Source of the DNA: an uncultured Clostridia bacterium
Lineage (GTDB): Bacteria > Bacillota > Clostridia > Lachnospirales > Lachnospiraceae
Direction: 5' to 3'
Length of the DNA stretch: 64,000 bases
Assembly: GCA_948467395.1 (NCBI GenBank)
Contig: CAOKDX010000014.1
Location: forward strand, 1 to 64,000
Shown here one piece after another: positions 17,928 through 27,444 of the stretch (position 1 is its first letter; each line of letters opens with the position of its first letter). The notes under the pieces were generated by a model, which saw nothing but the letters and a program-made list of their open reading frames with translations, ran no database searches and had not been told where the DNA came from. A program made the translations under genes and the position numbers.

Positions 17928-18572
17928 ATGTTACTGGATCGAGAATACAAAATTCCTTCCAAGGTCAACAGGAAGATCAATCTGAAGGTAGTGCCGGGAC
18001 ACTTTGCAACAACGCATTCACATATTAATTTCTATATGGATATGACTACATTAAAGGTGCGGTACTCGGAGGCAATGGAGGTGGCCAGGACAATGGCGGC
18101 AGAGTACCAGTACAGCCGGCCGGTGGACACCATCATCTGCATGGACGGCTGCGAGATCATCGGCGCCTGCCTCGCAGAGGAGCTCACCAAAAACGGTATT
18201 ATGTCGTTAAACCTGCACAATACGCTATACGTTATCACACCGGAATTTGACAGCAACGGCCAGATGATCTTCCGGGACAACCTGCAGCCTATGGTACGGG
18301 GCAAAAATATCCTTCTCCTGCTGGCCTCTGCCACCACGGGACGCACCATCGCCAGGAGCCTTGAATGCATCCGCTATTACGGCGGTATTATCCAGGGAAT
18401 CTCTGCCATCTTCAGCGTGGCGGAAGAGATCTACGGCGAGCCGGTCCATCATATATTTGGGGCGAAAGATCTGCCGGATTACCAGACCTTCAGCCAGGAG
18501 GAATGCCCTCACTGCAAAAATAAAGAAAAAATCGATGCCATAGTCAACGGCTTCGGATACTCGGAGCTGTAA
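17928..18572 (+). CDS. Phosphoribosyltransferase-like protein
   Basis: A 214-residue protein with the type I PRTase fold pattern, most like the orotate phosphoribosyltransferase group. The expected PRPP loop is NILLLLASATTGRTI (about 127-141), followed by a typical helix. The usual pair of acidic residues before the TTG core is replaced by Ala133-Ser134, so PRPP catalysis may be altered or lost. A C-terminal CPHC pair (about 195-198) could bind metal. AAAGGGGG stands seven bases before ATG. The gene is monocistronic, ending at a strong terminator. No pyrimidine genes are nearby, so a regulatory or salvage role is open. Confidence 0.72.
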   Translation: MLLDREYKIPSKVNRKINLKVVPGHFATTHSHINFYMDMTTLKVRYSEAMEVARTMAAEYQYSRPVDTIICMDGCEIIGACLAEELTKNGIMSLNLHNTLYVITPEFDSNGQMIFRDNLQPMVRGKNILLLLASATTGRTIARSLECIRYYGGIIQGISAIFSVAEEIYGEPVHHIFGAKDLPDYQTFSQEECPHCKNKEKIDAIVNGFGYSEL

Positions 18573-18591
18573 ATCCAAAAGGCAGAAAAAG

Positions 18592-18626
18592 CACCGCCCG
18601 GCGTGATATGACGGGCGGTGTTTTTT
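18592..18626 (+). terminator. Strong intrinsic terminator, probably bidirectional
   Basis: CACCGCCCG (18592-18600) pairs with CGGGCGGTG (18612-18620) around an 11-nt loop, followed by six T (18621-18626). A run of A just before the stem (18586-18590) gives a T tract on the other strand, so it can also end the convergent chemoreceptor transcript. Confidence 0.92.
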
Positions 18627-18649
18627 ATAGCAATTATAAATTATAACGA

Positions 18650-20620
18650 TCAGGAAGAAAGGGTAAACTGATCTACCAGCTGCTTCAGACAGGCGGCCTC
18701 AGCCGAAAGCTGTTCACTGGCAGCCGCGCCCTCCTCCGCCGTCGCACTGTTGGTCTGCACAACTACAGAAATCTGATTGATGCCCTCGGCGGCCTGCTCC
18801 ACCGATTCCGACTGCTCATTGGATACTTCCGCAATACGGTCGATGGACTTCACCACAGACTGTATGCTGTCCACGACGCCATACAGGACATCCGCCGTAC
18901 TCTGGGCGATTTCTGTGCCAATATGTACTGCGTCGGTGGAATTGGCAATAAGCTCCGATGTATTTTTCGCTGCCTGGGCAGATTTGCCAGCCAGATCCCG
19001 TACCTCCTCGGCGACAACAGCAAAGCCCTTCCCTGCGCTGCCGGCCCTGGCTGCCTCCACTGCTGCATTCAGGGCAAGTATATTGGTCTGGAATGCAATA
19101 TCATCTATCGTCTTAAGGATCTTCTCAATCTCCTCAGAGCTGGTCTGTATCCTCCCCATAGCCTCTACCAGATCCTGCATCTTCTTATTGCACAGGAAAA
19201 CCTCCTCTCCTGTCTGATGCGTCTGGCTTCTCACATCCAGCGCCCCGCTGGCAGTATTTTTTACTTCCTCTGAAATTACGCTGATCCGGGCCGCCAGCTC
19301 CTGTACGGAGCTCGCCTGCTCCGTCGTGCCCTGGCTAAGCGTCTGCGCACTGGCGGATAACTGATTGCTGGCATTCGCCACCCCTTCTGCAGACTGATTG
19401 ACCTGGCGCATGGCCTTGTTCAGCTGGACCTTCATATTGCGCATGGAATGCAGGATATCCTGAAAGCTACCGACATAAACCTCTTCATGCTGCGTATGTA
19501 CGTCCAGATTCTGACTGGCCATCTCGTTCAGCAGATAGCGGATATCGTTGATAACGATACGCAGCCCATCTACTAATTGCTCCGTCGACCTCACAAGCAC
19601 TCCTGTCTCATCCCTGTTTTTAATACGGGGCATCGGCGTCTCAAGATCGCCCTCCACAAGCAGCTTCATCCGGTTCACACAGGCCCTCATGGGCTTTCCA
19701 ATATTGAGAGCCAGCGTCAGGGCAACAACAATGGAGATCAATATGGAAACTACGATCACGGCAATATTGACCACCATTGCATCCCGTGTGGACGCCAGAT
19801 AATTGATCTGCGGTGCGGTCACCGCGATGCTCCAGCCATCGGTATCCGGCACAGGCGCATAGGCGGCAAACATTTTATTGTCCCCGCTGGTATATTCTCC
19901 AAACCCGTTTTTCCCCTGACGCATCTCGGCGTGAACCGCCGCCAGCTCCTTCAGGGACGGGTCATTCTGCGTCTCCTCTTCTATGTTCTGTACGGTAATC
20001 GTATCCAGCGTGATATCAGCAATCGTATCACCTGACTTGTTGATCATGTATGCCCTGCTGTTTTCACCAATCTGGATGGCCGATACAATATCGTTCAGGA
20101 AAGTCTCACGCGGGACAAAGTAGACAACCCCGACAATGGATTTCCCATAATTCCCCTTGGAATAAAGCGGTGCCGCCACCATTATGGATAATTCTCCCGT
20201 GATCTTGCTGACCAGCGGCTCCGATACAAATACATTTCCCTGCATGGCCTGACGCACATACTCCCGGTCAGAATAGTCATTTCCATCAAAGATGCTGATA
20301 CCGTCTGCACCGACGATGTTTCCCCTCTGAAACCCGTGCATGGAAACGCGTCCGTCAATAATAGACTGTTTTTCTTTCACTGTCACTTCCGGATCAGACA
20401 GCTGTGGAATACATCCCACTTCCATCACTACATTCTTATATACCTCCAGCTCCTGCTGTACACGCCCTGCAGCCAGGACCGCCGTCTCACTCATCATCTG
20501 TTCTACTGTGGACATCGTATTGTTATAGTTCAGCGCAATACTGGAAGTTCCGGACGCCACCAGGCCGACTAAAACAGTGAGAATAAGACTTAAAGTAATT
20601 TTGGTTCGAATGCTTTTCAT
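18650..20620 (-). CDS. Methyl-accepting chemotaxis protein with dCache-type sensor
   Basis: A 656-residue chemoreceptor. TM1 is about 8-28, a double Cache-like extracellular sensor spans about 30-280, TM2 about 283-305, HAMP about 306-360, and the signalling domain about 400-650. The hairpin tip reads [20 protein letters not shown], where CheA/CheW bind. It senses small ligands, often amino acids or organic acids, and controls the flagellar motor or related outputs; the ligand cannot be told. No che genes are nearby. AGGGGG lies ten bases before ATG. A near-perfect promoter (20747-20776) and a 120-nt leader with potential secondary structure precede it. Confidence 0.93.
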   Translation of the reverse strand: MKSIRTKITLSLILTVLVGLVASGTSSIALNYNNTMSTVEQMMSETAVLAAGRVQQELEVYKNVVMEVGCIPQLSDPEVTVKEKQSIIDGRVSMHGFQRGNIVGADGISIFDGNDYSDREYVRQAMQGNVFVSEPLVSKITGELSIMVAAPLYSKGNYGKSIVGVVYFVPRETFLNDIVSAIQIGENSRAYMINKSGDTIADITLDTITVQNIEEETQNDPSLKELAAVHAEMRQGKNGFGEYTSGDNKMFAAYAPVPDTDGWSIAVTAPQINYLASTRDAMVVNIAVIVVSILISIVVALTLALNIGKPMRACVNRMKLLVEGDLETPMPRIKNRDETGVLVRSTEQLVDGLRIVINDIRYLLNEMASQNLDVHTQHEEVYVGSFQDILHSMRNMKVQLNKAMRQVNQSAEGVANASNQLSASAQTLSQGTTEQASSVQELAARISVISEEVKNTASGALDVRSQTHQTGEEVFLCNKKMQDLVEAMGRIQTSSEEIEKILKTIDDIAFQTNILALNAAVEAARAGSAGKGFAVVAEEVRDLAGKSAQAAKNTSELIANSTDAVHIGTEIAQSTADVLYGVVDSIQSVVKSIDRIAEVSNEQSESVEQAAEGINQISVVVQTNSATAEEGAAASEQLSAEAACLKQLVDQFTLSS

Positions 20621-20636
20621 TTTAACGTTACCCCCT

Positions 20637-20728
20637 GCTCATATGGCTGACTGGAATCGCTCAACGGTGGGTTCAAATTGGCGCCGTTAAGCCAGAAAAG
20701 ACTTCGTCGAACCCATTCCATATGCAGC
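20637..20728 (-). promoter_or_regulatory. Candidate structured leader RNA of the chemoreceptor gene
   Basis: In the minus-strand transcript CCATATGCAGC (20718-20728, plus-strand text) pairs with GCTCATATGG (20637-20646), enclosing the leader. Inside, 20684-20691 pairs with 20660-20667 (eight pairs, one G-U), extended by CTGG/CCAG. GGGTTC at 20669-20674 in the hairpin loop complements GAACCC at 20709-20714, a possible pseudoknot. The 3' strand of the outer helix abuts the ribosome site AGGGGG. It does not match the c-di-GMP-I core I know. Structure is inferred by eye. Confidence 0.4.
20655..20695 (-). repeat. Partial palindromic repeat, related copy at 35.45 kb
   Basis: Read on the minus strand this segment contains GCTTAACGGCGCCAATTTG followed by AACCC, then CCGTTGAGC. 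The element at 35453-35503 has the same order, GCTCAACGGCGCGAATTTG then AACCC and later CCGTTGAGC. The first 24 bases differ at only two positions. Two copies in unrelated intergenic sites suggest a dispersed element or a shared RNA motif. Confidence 0.5.
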
Positions 20729-20746
20729 CGTTCTTACTAATTATTT

Positions 20747-20776
20747 ATTATATAAGTAACTGTTCTTTCTTGTCAA
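20747..20776 (-). promoter_or_regulatory. SigmaA promoter of the chemoreceptor gene
   Basis: Minus-strand -35 TTGACA (20771-20776) and -10 TATAAT (20747-20752), both perfect consensus, with an 18-bp spacer. It drives the chemoreceptor gene with a leader of about 120 nt. A different sigma factor such as sigmaD is not needed. Confidence 0.85.
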
Positions 20777-20813
20777 CCATTATCAATCCTTTTCACGGAC
20801 TTTTTACAAATCG

Positions 20814-20842
20814 TTGCAACTTTCGATTCTTCATGCTATAAT
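20814..20842 (+). promoter_or_regulatory. SigmaA promoter of typA
   Basis: -35 TTGCAA (20814-20819) and -10 TATAAT (20837-20842) with a 17-bp spacer, 70 bp before the typA start. It diverges from the chemoreceptor promoter in the same intergenic region. Confidence 0.8.
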
Positions 20843-20865
20843 TTACATTTGTGTTTGAAAACCAG

Positions 20866-20889
20866 CCCGGCGGATACCGTCCGCCCGGG
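20866..20889 (+). promoter_or_regulatory. GC-rich hairpin in the typA leader
   Basis: CCCGGCGGA (20866-20874) pairs with TCCGCCCGGG (20880-20889) with one bulged G and a 5-nt loop, ending seven bases before the GGGAGG ribosome site. No T run follows. It could lower translation at low temperature, which would suit a cold-linked GTPase, but this is speculation. Confidence 0.45.
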
Positions 20890-20911
20890 TTATGATCGGG
20901 AGGTTATATAT

Positions 20912-22750
20912 ATGAAAACGAAACGGGAAGATATCCGCAATATTGCAATTATCGCCCATGTAGACCACGGCAAGACCACGCTGGTGGATGAACTTTTAAA
21001 GCAGAGCGGTGTATTCCGTGAGAACCAGGAGGTGGCGGAGCGTGTCATGGATTCCAATGACATCGAACGGGAGCGCGGTATCACGATTCTGTCCAAGAAC
21101 ACTGCCATCACATATCACGATACCAAAATCAACATTATCGATACGCCAGGCCATGCCGACTTCGGCGGCGAGGTGGAGCGCGTACTGAAAATGGTCAACG
21201 GTGTCATTCTGGTAGTGGACGCCTTCGAGGGCGCCATGCCGCAGACCAAATTTGTATTAAAGAAGGCACTGGAGCTCTCCCTGCCTGTGGTGGTGTGCGT
21301 CAATAAAATTGACCGCCCGGAGGCAAGGCCCGAAGAAGTGGTGGATGAAATCCTGGAGCTCTTCATTGATCTGGACGCGGATGAGGAGCAGCTTGACTGT
21401 CCGTTTATCTTTGCCTCCGCCAAGGGCGGAATCGCCAAATCCGACTTATCCAAAGAGGGCACTGACATGAAACCGCTCTTTGATGCCATAATTGACTATA
21501 TCCCGGCGCCGGAGGGCGACCCGGAGGCAGATACACAGGTACTGATCAGCACCATTGACTACAACGAATATGTTGGCCGGATCGGCATCGGCAAGGTAGA
21601 TAATGGAACCATAAAAGTAGGTCAGGAAGCCGTCATCGTGAACCACCATGACCCGGACAAGTGCGAAAGGGTAAAGATATCAAAGCTGTATGAATTTGAC
21701 GGACTGAACCGGGTAGAGGTGGAACATGCAGGAATCGGCTCTATCGTGGCCATCTCCGGCATTTCAGATATCCATATCGGAGACACCCTCTGCAGCCCGG
21801 AGAATCCACAGGCAATTCCCTTCCAGAAGATTTCCGAGCCGACCATCGCCATGCACTTTATGGTAAACGACAGCCCCCTGGCCGGCCAGGAGGGAAAATA
21901 TGTCACCTCGCGCCATCTGCGTGACCGCCTCTACCGCATGCTGAATACGGACGTCTCCCTCCGGGTGGAGGATACGGACACAACGGAGAGCTATAAAGTA
22001 TCCGGCAGGGGCGAACTCCATCTGTCCGTCCTAATTGAAAATATGCGGCGGGAAGGTTATGAATTTGCGGTAAGCAAGGCGGAGGTCCTCTATCGGGAGG
22101 ACGAAAACGGGAAGAAGCTGGAACCCATGGAGCGGGCTTTTGTAGACGTGCCGGATGAATTTACCGGAAGCGTCATTGACCGTCTGAGCCAGCGCAAGGG
22201 GGAGCTGCAGAATATGACGCCGCTGAACGCCGGCACCACAAGACTGGAATTTATCATTCCCTCCCGGGGCCTGATCGGCTACCGGGGAGAATTTATGACT
22301 GATACAAAGGGAAATGGCGTGATCAATACGGAATTTGACGGCTATGGCCCCTTTAAGGGGGACATCCCCTACCGCAAGCAGGGATCCCTTATCGCTTTTG
22401 AGGCGGGCGAGACCATTACCTACGGCCTCTTCAACGCTCAGGAACGCGGCACACTGTTTGTGGGACCGGGCGAAAAGGTGTACGGCGGCATGATCGTGGG
22501 AGAGCATGCCAAATCCGATGATATCGAGGTCAATGTCTGTAAGAAAAAGAACCTTACCAACACCCGCTCCTCTGGTGCCGATGAAGCCCTGCGGCTGACC
22601 CCGAAAAGGGAACTCAGCCTGGAACAGGCGCTGGATTATATCGACACGGATGAACTGCTGGAGATTACACCGGAAAACCTCCGGCTCCGCAAGAAGATCC
22701 TGGACGGCACGGAACGCTACCGCGCCAGACGGGATGCGAAAAACTCATAA
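20912..22750 (+). CDS. typA: Ribosome-associated GTPase TypA/BipA
   Basis: A 612-residue translational GTPase, the usual length. G-domain motifs are [10 protein letters not shown] (15-24), [12 protein letters not shown] and NKIDRPEA, followed by the EF-G-like domains and the BipA C-terminal end with [14 protein letters not shown]. It binds 70S ribosomes and supports ribosome assembly and growth in the cold or under stress. The start ATG 20912 has GGGAGG seven bases upstream; a longer frame from 20849 lies in the leader hairpin. Its last 34 bp overlap the 3' end of the convergent acyltransferase gene, an unusual arrangement. Confidence 0.97.
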   Translation: MKTKREDIRNIAIIAHVDHGKTTLVDELLKQSGVFRENQEVAERVMDSNDIERERGITILSKNTAITYHDTKINIIDTPGHADFGGEVERVLKMVNGVILVVDAFEGAMPQTKFVLKKALELSLPVVVCVNKIDRPEARPEEVVDEILELFIDLDADEEQLDCPFIFASAKGGIAKSDLSKEGTDMKPLFDAIIDYIPAPEGDPEADTQVLISTIDYNEYVGRIGIGKVDNGTIKVGQEAVIVNHHDPDKCERVKISKLYEFDGLNRVEVEHAGIGSIVAISGISDIHIGDTLCSPENPQAIPFQKISEPTIAMHFMVNDSPLAGQEGKYVTSRHLRDRLYRMLNTDVSLRVEDTDTTESYKVSGRGELHLSVLIENMRREGYEFAVSKAEVLYREDENGKKLEPMERAFVDVPDEFTGSVIDRLSQRKGELQNMTPLNAGTTRLEFIIPSRGLIGYRGEFMTDTKGNGVINTEFDGYGPFKGDIPYRKQGSLIAFEAGETITYGLFNAQERGTLFVGPGEKVYGGMIVGEHAKSDDIEVNVCKKKNLTNTRSSGADEALRLTPKRELSLEQALDYIDTDELLEITPENLRLRKKILDGTERYRARRDAKNS

Positions 22751-23697
22751 ATGCTGTGGTACAGCCAGGCCAGAAGAAGCGTCGCAGCCAGACTGATCAG
22801 AGTAAACACAAAGGGCTCCTGTGTCCAGGGCACCGCCCTCTGCCGCAGCAGGATCATGGGAATGCGCATCAGTATGTAGATCTCAAACAGATGCTTTCCC
22901 AGCCAGTAAAGTACCGGATGATACACCGGTACTTTTTTTGTCAGGCAAAGAACCAGATTACAGTACATGACCGTCATAAGAAGATGCAGGGACGCATGCC
23001 GGGATTCCGGCCGGAGAAGCAGTACCAGAAAAAAGGAGGCCGCCGTGGCCGCCGCCCATACCGGTTTTCTATCCAGGATCCCATCCCATCTCTTTCTCGT
23101 CAGCGCCACAAAAAAGCCAAAGGGATATGCTGTCATCGTATTGTACCACCAGCTCTGCTTCGTCTCATGAAGAAAGAGAAAAAGACAGGCTGACAGAAGG
23201 CACATAACGAGAAAGGAAGCAGTTTCCCGGCGGCTCTCCGCTGCCAGCCTCCCGCAGATCTCACAGGCCGCCCAGGTGGCAAGGTACAGACAGAGGATCA
23301 CAAAGATATACCAGTTGCTGTTCCCCAGACTCTCCCAGCCAATCAGCGAACCGAATAACACCCTGCCTGTAAAAGGGATACCGCAGGCAAGATCAACCAG
23401 GGCATAGAGAAGGACCGCCGGAACGAAACGGCACAATACCATAAGAATGCGCCGCCGCGGCATTCCATGGATATAATCCATGCCCTTCCCATGTATGGAG
23501 CATCCCACGCCATATCCTGAATAGAACAGAAACATCGCCACCATCAGCTGCCCCAGTCCCGCCGTCACGCTGTGTACCGGCGCCGGAAGCCCGATATACT
23601 GCTGTACATGGCTAAAGAAAACAATCAGGATAAAGATACCATTGACGGACATTGTCGTCTCCCTGGAAAGACAGTCCCTGCCTGCTGATTTATCCAT
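22717..23697 (-). CDS. Acyltransferase-3-like integral membrane protein
   Basis: A 326-residue protein with about ten hydrophobic segments. It begins with VNGIFILIVFFSHVQQYIG, matching the acyltransferase-3/OafA N-terminus with its conserved His (HV). Such enzymes move acetyl or other acyl groups onto extracytoplasmic sugars. It is the last gene of the operon starting at 28495; its ATG overlaps the stop of the dehydratase gene (TAATG), so translation is coupled. Probable job: O-acetylation of the glycan made by this operon. Its 3' end runs 34 bp into typA on the other strand and no terminator is visible. Confidence 0.8.
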   Translation of the reverse strand: MDKSAGRDCLSRETTMSVNGIFILIVFFSHVQQYIGLPAPVHSVTAGLGQLMVAMFLFYSGYGVGCSIHGKGMDYIHGMPRRRILMVLCRFVPAVLLYALVDLACGIPFTGRVLFGSLIGWESLGNSNWYIFVILCLYLATWAACEICGRLAAESRRETASFLVMCLLSACLFLFLHETKQSWWYNTMTAYPFGFFVALTRKRWDGILDRKPVWAAATAASFFLVLLLRPESRHASLHLLMTVMYCNLVLCLTKKVPVYHPVLYWLGKHLFEIYILMRIPMILLRQRAVPWTQEPFVFTLISLAATLLLAWLYHSIYEFFASRLAR

Positions 23698-25679
23698 TAC
23701 ACACCATCCATCTCCGGATTCTCTCTGTAAAAGTCATGATACTTCACATCGATCCGCCTTCTCTCCCTCTCCTTATCCTCTTCCCTGATATGATAGGTGG
23801 GAATAAATTCTGCAATCAGCTCCTTCATATTGTCCGTCTCTGAATACGCCTCCTTATAAAGCTGTCCCAGCCGTTCCAGAAAGGCATCGCCGTCAAAGAC
23901 AAGGGGCTTCCCAATATGGATCAGGGAATTTTCCGTGCTCTGGAGCCCCTCCTCGTCCATCAGCATCTCCTCATACAGCTTCTCTCCGGGCCGCAGCCCG
24001 GTATATATAATCTTGATATCCTTATCCGGAACATACCCCGACAGCTTGATAAGATTCCTTGCCAGATCATCAATCTTCACTGGATTCCCCATATCCAGAA
24101 CGAAGATCTCTCCGCCTCTGGCCAGGACGCCGGCCTGGATCACAAGGGAGACCGCCTCCGGAATCGTCATAAAATACCGGATGATCCGCTTATCGGTCAC
24201 AGTCACGGGACCTCCTTCTGCGATCTGCTGCTTAAAGAGGGGGATAACACTGCCATTGCTCCCCAGAACATTGCCGAAACGCACCGCGACAAAATCTGTG
24301 GAAGACCTTTTATTCAGTTCCTGCACGATCATTTCACAGATCCGCTTGGAGGCCCCCATAATATTCGTTGGATTCACTGCCTTGTCAGTAGAGATCAGTA
24401 CAAATTTCTTTGTGCCATATTTGTCGGCGGCCAGTGCTGTCTTATAGGTGCCAAATACATTGTTTTTAATGGCCTCGTTCGGACTGTCCTCCATCAGCGG
24501 CACATGCTTGTGGGCCGCCGCATGATAGACAATGTCCGGCCGATAGTCCTCAAAGACCTTATCAATCCGGCTGCTGTTGCGCACAGAGCCAATCAGCACC
24601 TCCAGATGCAGGGAGGGATATCTGCGCCGGAGCTCCTGCTGGATATCGTAAGCATTATTTTCATAGATATCAAATATAATCAGCATCTTGGGACGGTTTG
24701 CCGCAATCTGCCGGCACAGCTCACTGCCAATGGAACCGCCGCCGCCAGTCACCAGTATCACCTTCCCCCTCACATAATTGATAATGGCATCCAGATTGAT
24801 GTTCACTGGCTCCCGCCCCAGAAGATCTTCGATCTGCACCGGACGGATCTTCTCTATGGCGGCCTCTCCATTCACAAACTGGTACACCCCCGGCACGATT
24901 TTCAGCTCGCTCCCGGTCTGCTGGCAGATCTCCAGAATCTCGCTGATCTGCTTTTTCGAAGCGCTGGGCATGGCAACGATAATCTCGTTGACCTCGTTTT
25001 CCTCAGAGACAGAAATGATTTCCTCCCTGCCGCCCAGCACCCGGATCCCCTGTATATATGTCCCGTGCTTCGATTTATCGTCATCGATAATGCCACAGAT
25101 ATGGCTGTCCAGATTATCACTCATCTTCAGCTCACGAATTACAATATTGCACGCCTCGCCTGCACCGATGATCAGCGTAGTGCGCATTCCGTTCCCATGG
25201 CTGTTGGACTTGTAGATCAGCCGCACGATCCGGTAAGAAAATCTCACTGCCAGCGTCAGAATAAACAGCAGCAACATATAGATCAGGAAATAGGACCGCG
25301 GCATCCTGTGGTAGGTCCCAAAGACCGTCAGGAAATGGAGGACACCGGACACGCCGCAGGCCATGGCGATGCTCAGCACCTCATTGATGCCGGCATAGCG
25401 CCACAGGCTCTTATACAGACGAAACAGTGCAAATACCGCCATCGTCATAAGGGTATTAAATATCATAAGCTCCCGCAGGGTCGCCACATATCCCAGGGGA
25501 TATTCCGCATTGATGCCGCTGCGCAGATACCGGTTTATATTCAGATCATAGCGGAGAAAAAGCGCCATAAAAGAGCAGGCATTGATGCATACGGCATCCC
25601 ACACCACCAGCAGAACCCGGTAAACCGTCGACAGATGTCCGTTTTCAATATATTTTCTCACCATTTTATTCCGATTCAC
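23697..25679 (-). CDS. Membrane nucleotide-sugar 4,6-dehydratase (PglF/WbpM/CapD type)
   Basis: A 660-residue protein. Four N-terminal membrane helices (about 20-150), a CoA-binding-like Rossmann region starting LIIGAGEA (169-175), then an SDR domain with TGGGGSIGSE (311-320). The active site has STDKAVNPTNIMGASK (430-445) with Met in place of the usual catalytic Tyr, as in the UDP-GlcNAc 4,6-dehydratases PglF and WbpM. The likely product is UDP-4-keto-6-deoxy-GlcNAc, leading to bacillosamine or QuiNAc/FucNAc-type sugars. I choose GTG 25677-25679 after GGGGTG; ATG 25664 is the alternative. The start lies inside the end of the LicD gene. No matching aminotransferase is in this operon. Confidence 0.88.
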   Translation of the reverse strand: MNRNKMVRKYIENGHLSTVYRVLLVVWDAVCINACSFMALFLRYDLNINRYLRSGINAEYPLGYVATLRELMIFNTLMTMAVFALFRLYKSLWRYAGINEVLSIAMACGVSGVLHFLTVFGTYHRMPRSYFLIYMLLLFILTLAVRFSYRIVRLIYKSNSHGNGMRTTLIIGAGEACNIVIRELKMSDNLDSHICGIIDDDKSKHGTYIQGIRVLGGREEIISVSEENEVNEIIVAMPSASKKQISEILEICQQTGSELKIVPGVYQFVNGEAAIEKIRPVQIEDLLGREPVNINLDAIINYVRGKVILVTGGGGSIGSELCRQIAANRPKMLIIFDIYENNAYDIQQELRRRYPSLHLEVLIGSVRNSSRIDKVFEDYRPDIVYHAAAHKHVPLMEDSPNEAIKNNVFGTYKTALAADKYGTKKFVLISTDKAVNPTNIMGASKRICEMIVQELNKRSSTDFVAVRFGNVLGSNGSVIPLFKQQIAEGGPVTVTDKRIIRYFMTIPEAVSLVIQAGVLARGGEIFVLDMGNPVKIDDLARNLIKLSGYVPDKDIKIIYTGLRPGEKLYEEMLMDEEGLQSTENSLIHIGKPLVFDGDAFLERLGQLYKEAYSETDNMKELIAEFIPTYHIREEDKERERRRIDVKYHDFYRENPEMDGV

Positions 25680-26562
25680 TCTCTTCACCCCGTTCCTTTG
25701 GATAATAGATTCCCCTATATACTTTATAACTATTCTCAAGATCGATATAAACCGCATCGTGGGAAGGAATCTGCGACTCCTCCGGCGGCAGCTCCATATA
25801 ATCACCAAAAGCCATCCGCAGATAGATATCGTATCCCGCCGGCACCGGAAGCTGCTCTCCCTCAAACTCCTTATAAACCGCCGAGGCAAATATTTCTTTT
25901 GGATATTCCTTCACCATATAATGAAACCTCACACAGAGCTCCGTTATATGATCGCATTGGGCAATGGGGTATTTTGTCATCCTTTTCTCAGCCAGCATCG
26001 CTGCCCGGTAACGGCGTTTCCACCCTGGCCGCAGAGCCAGCATAACGCGTCCCACCCACTCCAGAAGTTTCCCTTTACTGGTGGGCGGTTCCTGATTGAT
26101 GTAGATCTGGTACACCAGTCCCCAGAATAACTGTATCTTCCTCCGAAGCCTTCCGGACGGACAGCCATCCAGCGGAAGGACCTCCAGCCGCACGCCGTGG
26201 GCCGTCTCCAGATCCATCTGCCGCTCCTTGATAAAAGTCGTATCCTCATCCGTGATGGCTGTCAGCTGGGACCGCTCAAAATTATCCGGCCCGGTCCGGC
26301 TCAGACGATACTTTTCCTGATCCATCTCCTGCACCCAGAGCCTGCACATTTTCTCGTAGTCCTCTCTCGGCATAAAGACATCCAGATCATCATCCCAGGG
26401 CACAAAGCCTTTGTGCCGGATGGCGCCGATGCAGCCGCCTCCGCATAAATAGAATAAAAGCCCGTGCCTCTCGCAAAACTCCTTAAATACCAGGGTAATC
26501 TCCAGACATTTTTGCTGCAGCTTCTTTAAATCTACTTCCTTCTGTTCCATCTCTCTCTCCAT
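25666..26562 (-). CDS. LicD-family phosphotransferase (second of two)
   Basis: A 298-residue cytoplasmic protein with the LicD/fukutin nucleotidyltransferase-fold signature YLCGGGCIGAIRHKGFVPWD followed by DDLDVFMPREDY; the DDxD acids bind metal. The family transfers phosphocholine or, in FKRP/fukutin, ribitol phosphate onto sugars. Because tarI and tarJ in this window make CDP-ribitol, and no licA/licC is seen, ribitol-phosphate transfer is the better guess. The ATG directly follows the stop of the upstream paralogue; ATG 26550 after GGAGAG is an alternative start. Confidence 0.88.
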   Translation of the reverse strand: MEREMEQKEVDLKKLQQKCLEITLVFKEFCERHGLLFYLCGGGCIGAIRHKGFVPWDDDLDVFMPREDYEKMCRLWVQEMDQEKYRLSRTGPDNFERSQLTAITDEDTTFIKERQMDLETAHGVRLEVLPLDGCPSGRLRRKIQLFWGLVYQIYINQEPPTSKGKLLEWVGRVMLALRPGWKRRYRAAMLAEKRMTKYPIAQCDHITELCVRFHYMVKEYPKEIFASAVYKEFEGEQLPVPAGYDIYLRMAFGDYMELPPEESQIPSHDAVYIDLENSYKVYRGIYYPKERGEESESE

Positions 26563-27444
26563 TCAGTCTCTTTCCCTGCAATAATAAATCCCCTTGTACT
26601 CTGTATAGGGCTTGTCCAAATCCAGAAAAATGCAGTCGTGATGCGCCACCCTGTCCTCCTCTGGCGGCAGCTGCATATAATCCCCAAATACCGTCCTCAG
26701 ATAGGCATCATACCCTGCCGGAATGGGCATCGTCCTGTCCTCAAAGGGCACCTCGGTATAAGTGGCAAACCATTTTTTATCATACCAGTTCTTCATGTAG
26801 CCAGGCCCGGAGCAGAGCTCTGTGATCCCGCTGCAATCAGATATTCTGTATCTCGTCATCTTCCGCTTCGCCAGAGACCAGATCCTATACCGCAGCCTGC
26901 GCCCCCGGAAGACCCCCAGAAGAAGCCTGCTGCCCCATGCCATCAGGCCGCCGTGGTTTTCCGGCACTGTCTGGGCACAGAAGAGGGAGTAGACAAGCGC
27001 CCATATGCACTGTTTTCTCCTCTGCCACCGGGAATCCGGATACCCGTCCAGCGGCAGGATGTCCAGCTGCACGCCATGAACGATATCCAGATCCTTCTGG
27101 TAGGGCTTGATATAGGTGGTATTCCGATTCCTCAGGGTGGCAAAGAGATTATGATCCACATGATCCCTGTCCTGCACCGACAATGCCAGATCCCTTCCCG
27201 GCCCATAGTCCCCCCACTCTGCCACAAACCGCTCATAATCCTCCCGCGGCATAAAGAAATCCAGATCATCATCCCAGGGAATAAATCCGCCATGGCGCCG
27301 GGAACCGATACATCCTCCTCCGCATAGATAGGCCGTGAGTCCCTTTTCTTTGCAAAACTCAAAAAAGGTCCACGCCATTGCAAGGTTCACCCTCTGCATC
27401 CCCTTTAACTGTTCCTCCGTATAGTTATGCAGTTGTTCTTCCAT
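26563..27444 (-). CDS. LicD-family phosphotransferase (first of two)
   Basis: A 293-residue paralogue of the next gene, with AYLCGGGCIGSRRHGGFIPW and DDDLDFFMPREDYERF. The two share the same layout through to a nearly identical end (DxxxLDxxxxYxxYKGIYY), pointing to duplication. Having two LicD enzymes side by side suggests two acceptor sugars or two positions. The start overlaps the end of the glycosyltransferase gene upstream by 20 bp, so the operon is translated as a tight unit. Confidence 0.88.
   Translation of the reverse strand: MEEQLHNYTEEQLKGMQRVNLAMAWTFFEFCKEKGLTAYLCGGGCIGSRRHGGFIPWDDDLDFFMPREDYERFVAEWGDYGPGRDLALSVQDRDHVDHNLFATLRNRNTTYIKPYQKDLDIVHGVQLDILPLDGYPDSRWQRRKQCIWALVYSLFCAQTVPENHGGLMAWGSRLLLGVFRGRRLRYRIWSLAKRKMTRYRISDCSGITELCSGPGYMKNWYDKKWFATYTEVPFEDRTMPIPAGYDAYLRTVFGDYMQLPPEEDRVAHHDCIFLDLDKPYTEYKGIYYCRERD

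Noticed and set aside
20655-20695. Possible tRNA or tRNA fragment because of GGGTTCAAATT
   Set aside because: The flanks do not form a T stem, and no anticodon arm or acceptor stem is found. The related copy at 35453-35503 is a simple palindrome.
20637-20728. c-di-GMP-I (GEMM) riboswitch in the chemoreceptor leader
   Set aside because: The conserved GEMM core around GGGCAAACC and ACGCAAAGCC is missing. Only a general structured leader can be claimed.
23916-26045. Open frame of 709 codons on the plus strand opposite the dehydratase and LicD genes
   Set aside because: Antisense to two well-supported genes with clear motifs; product is His/Gln/Pro-rich without domain structure. Caused by codon bias.
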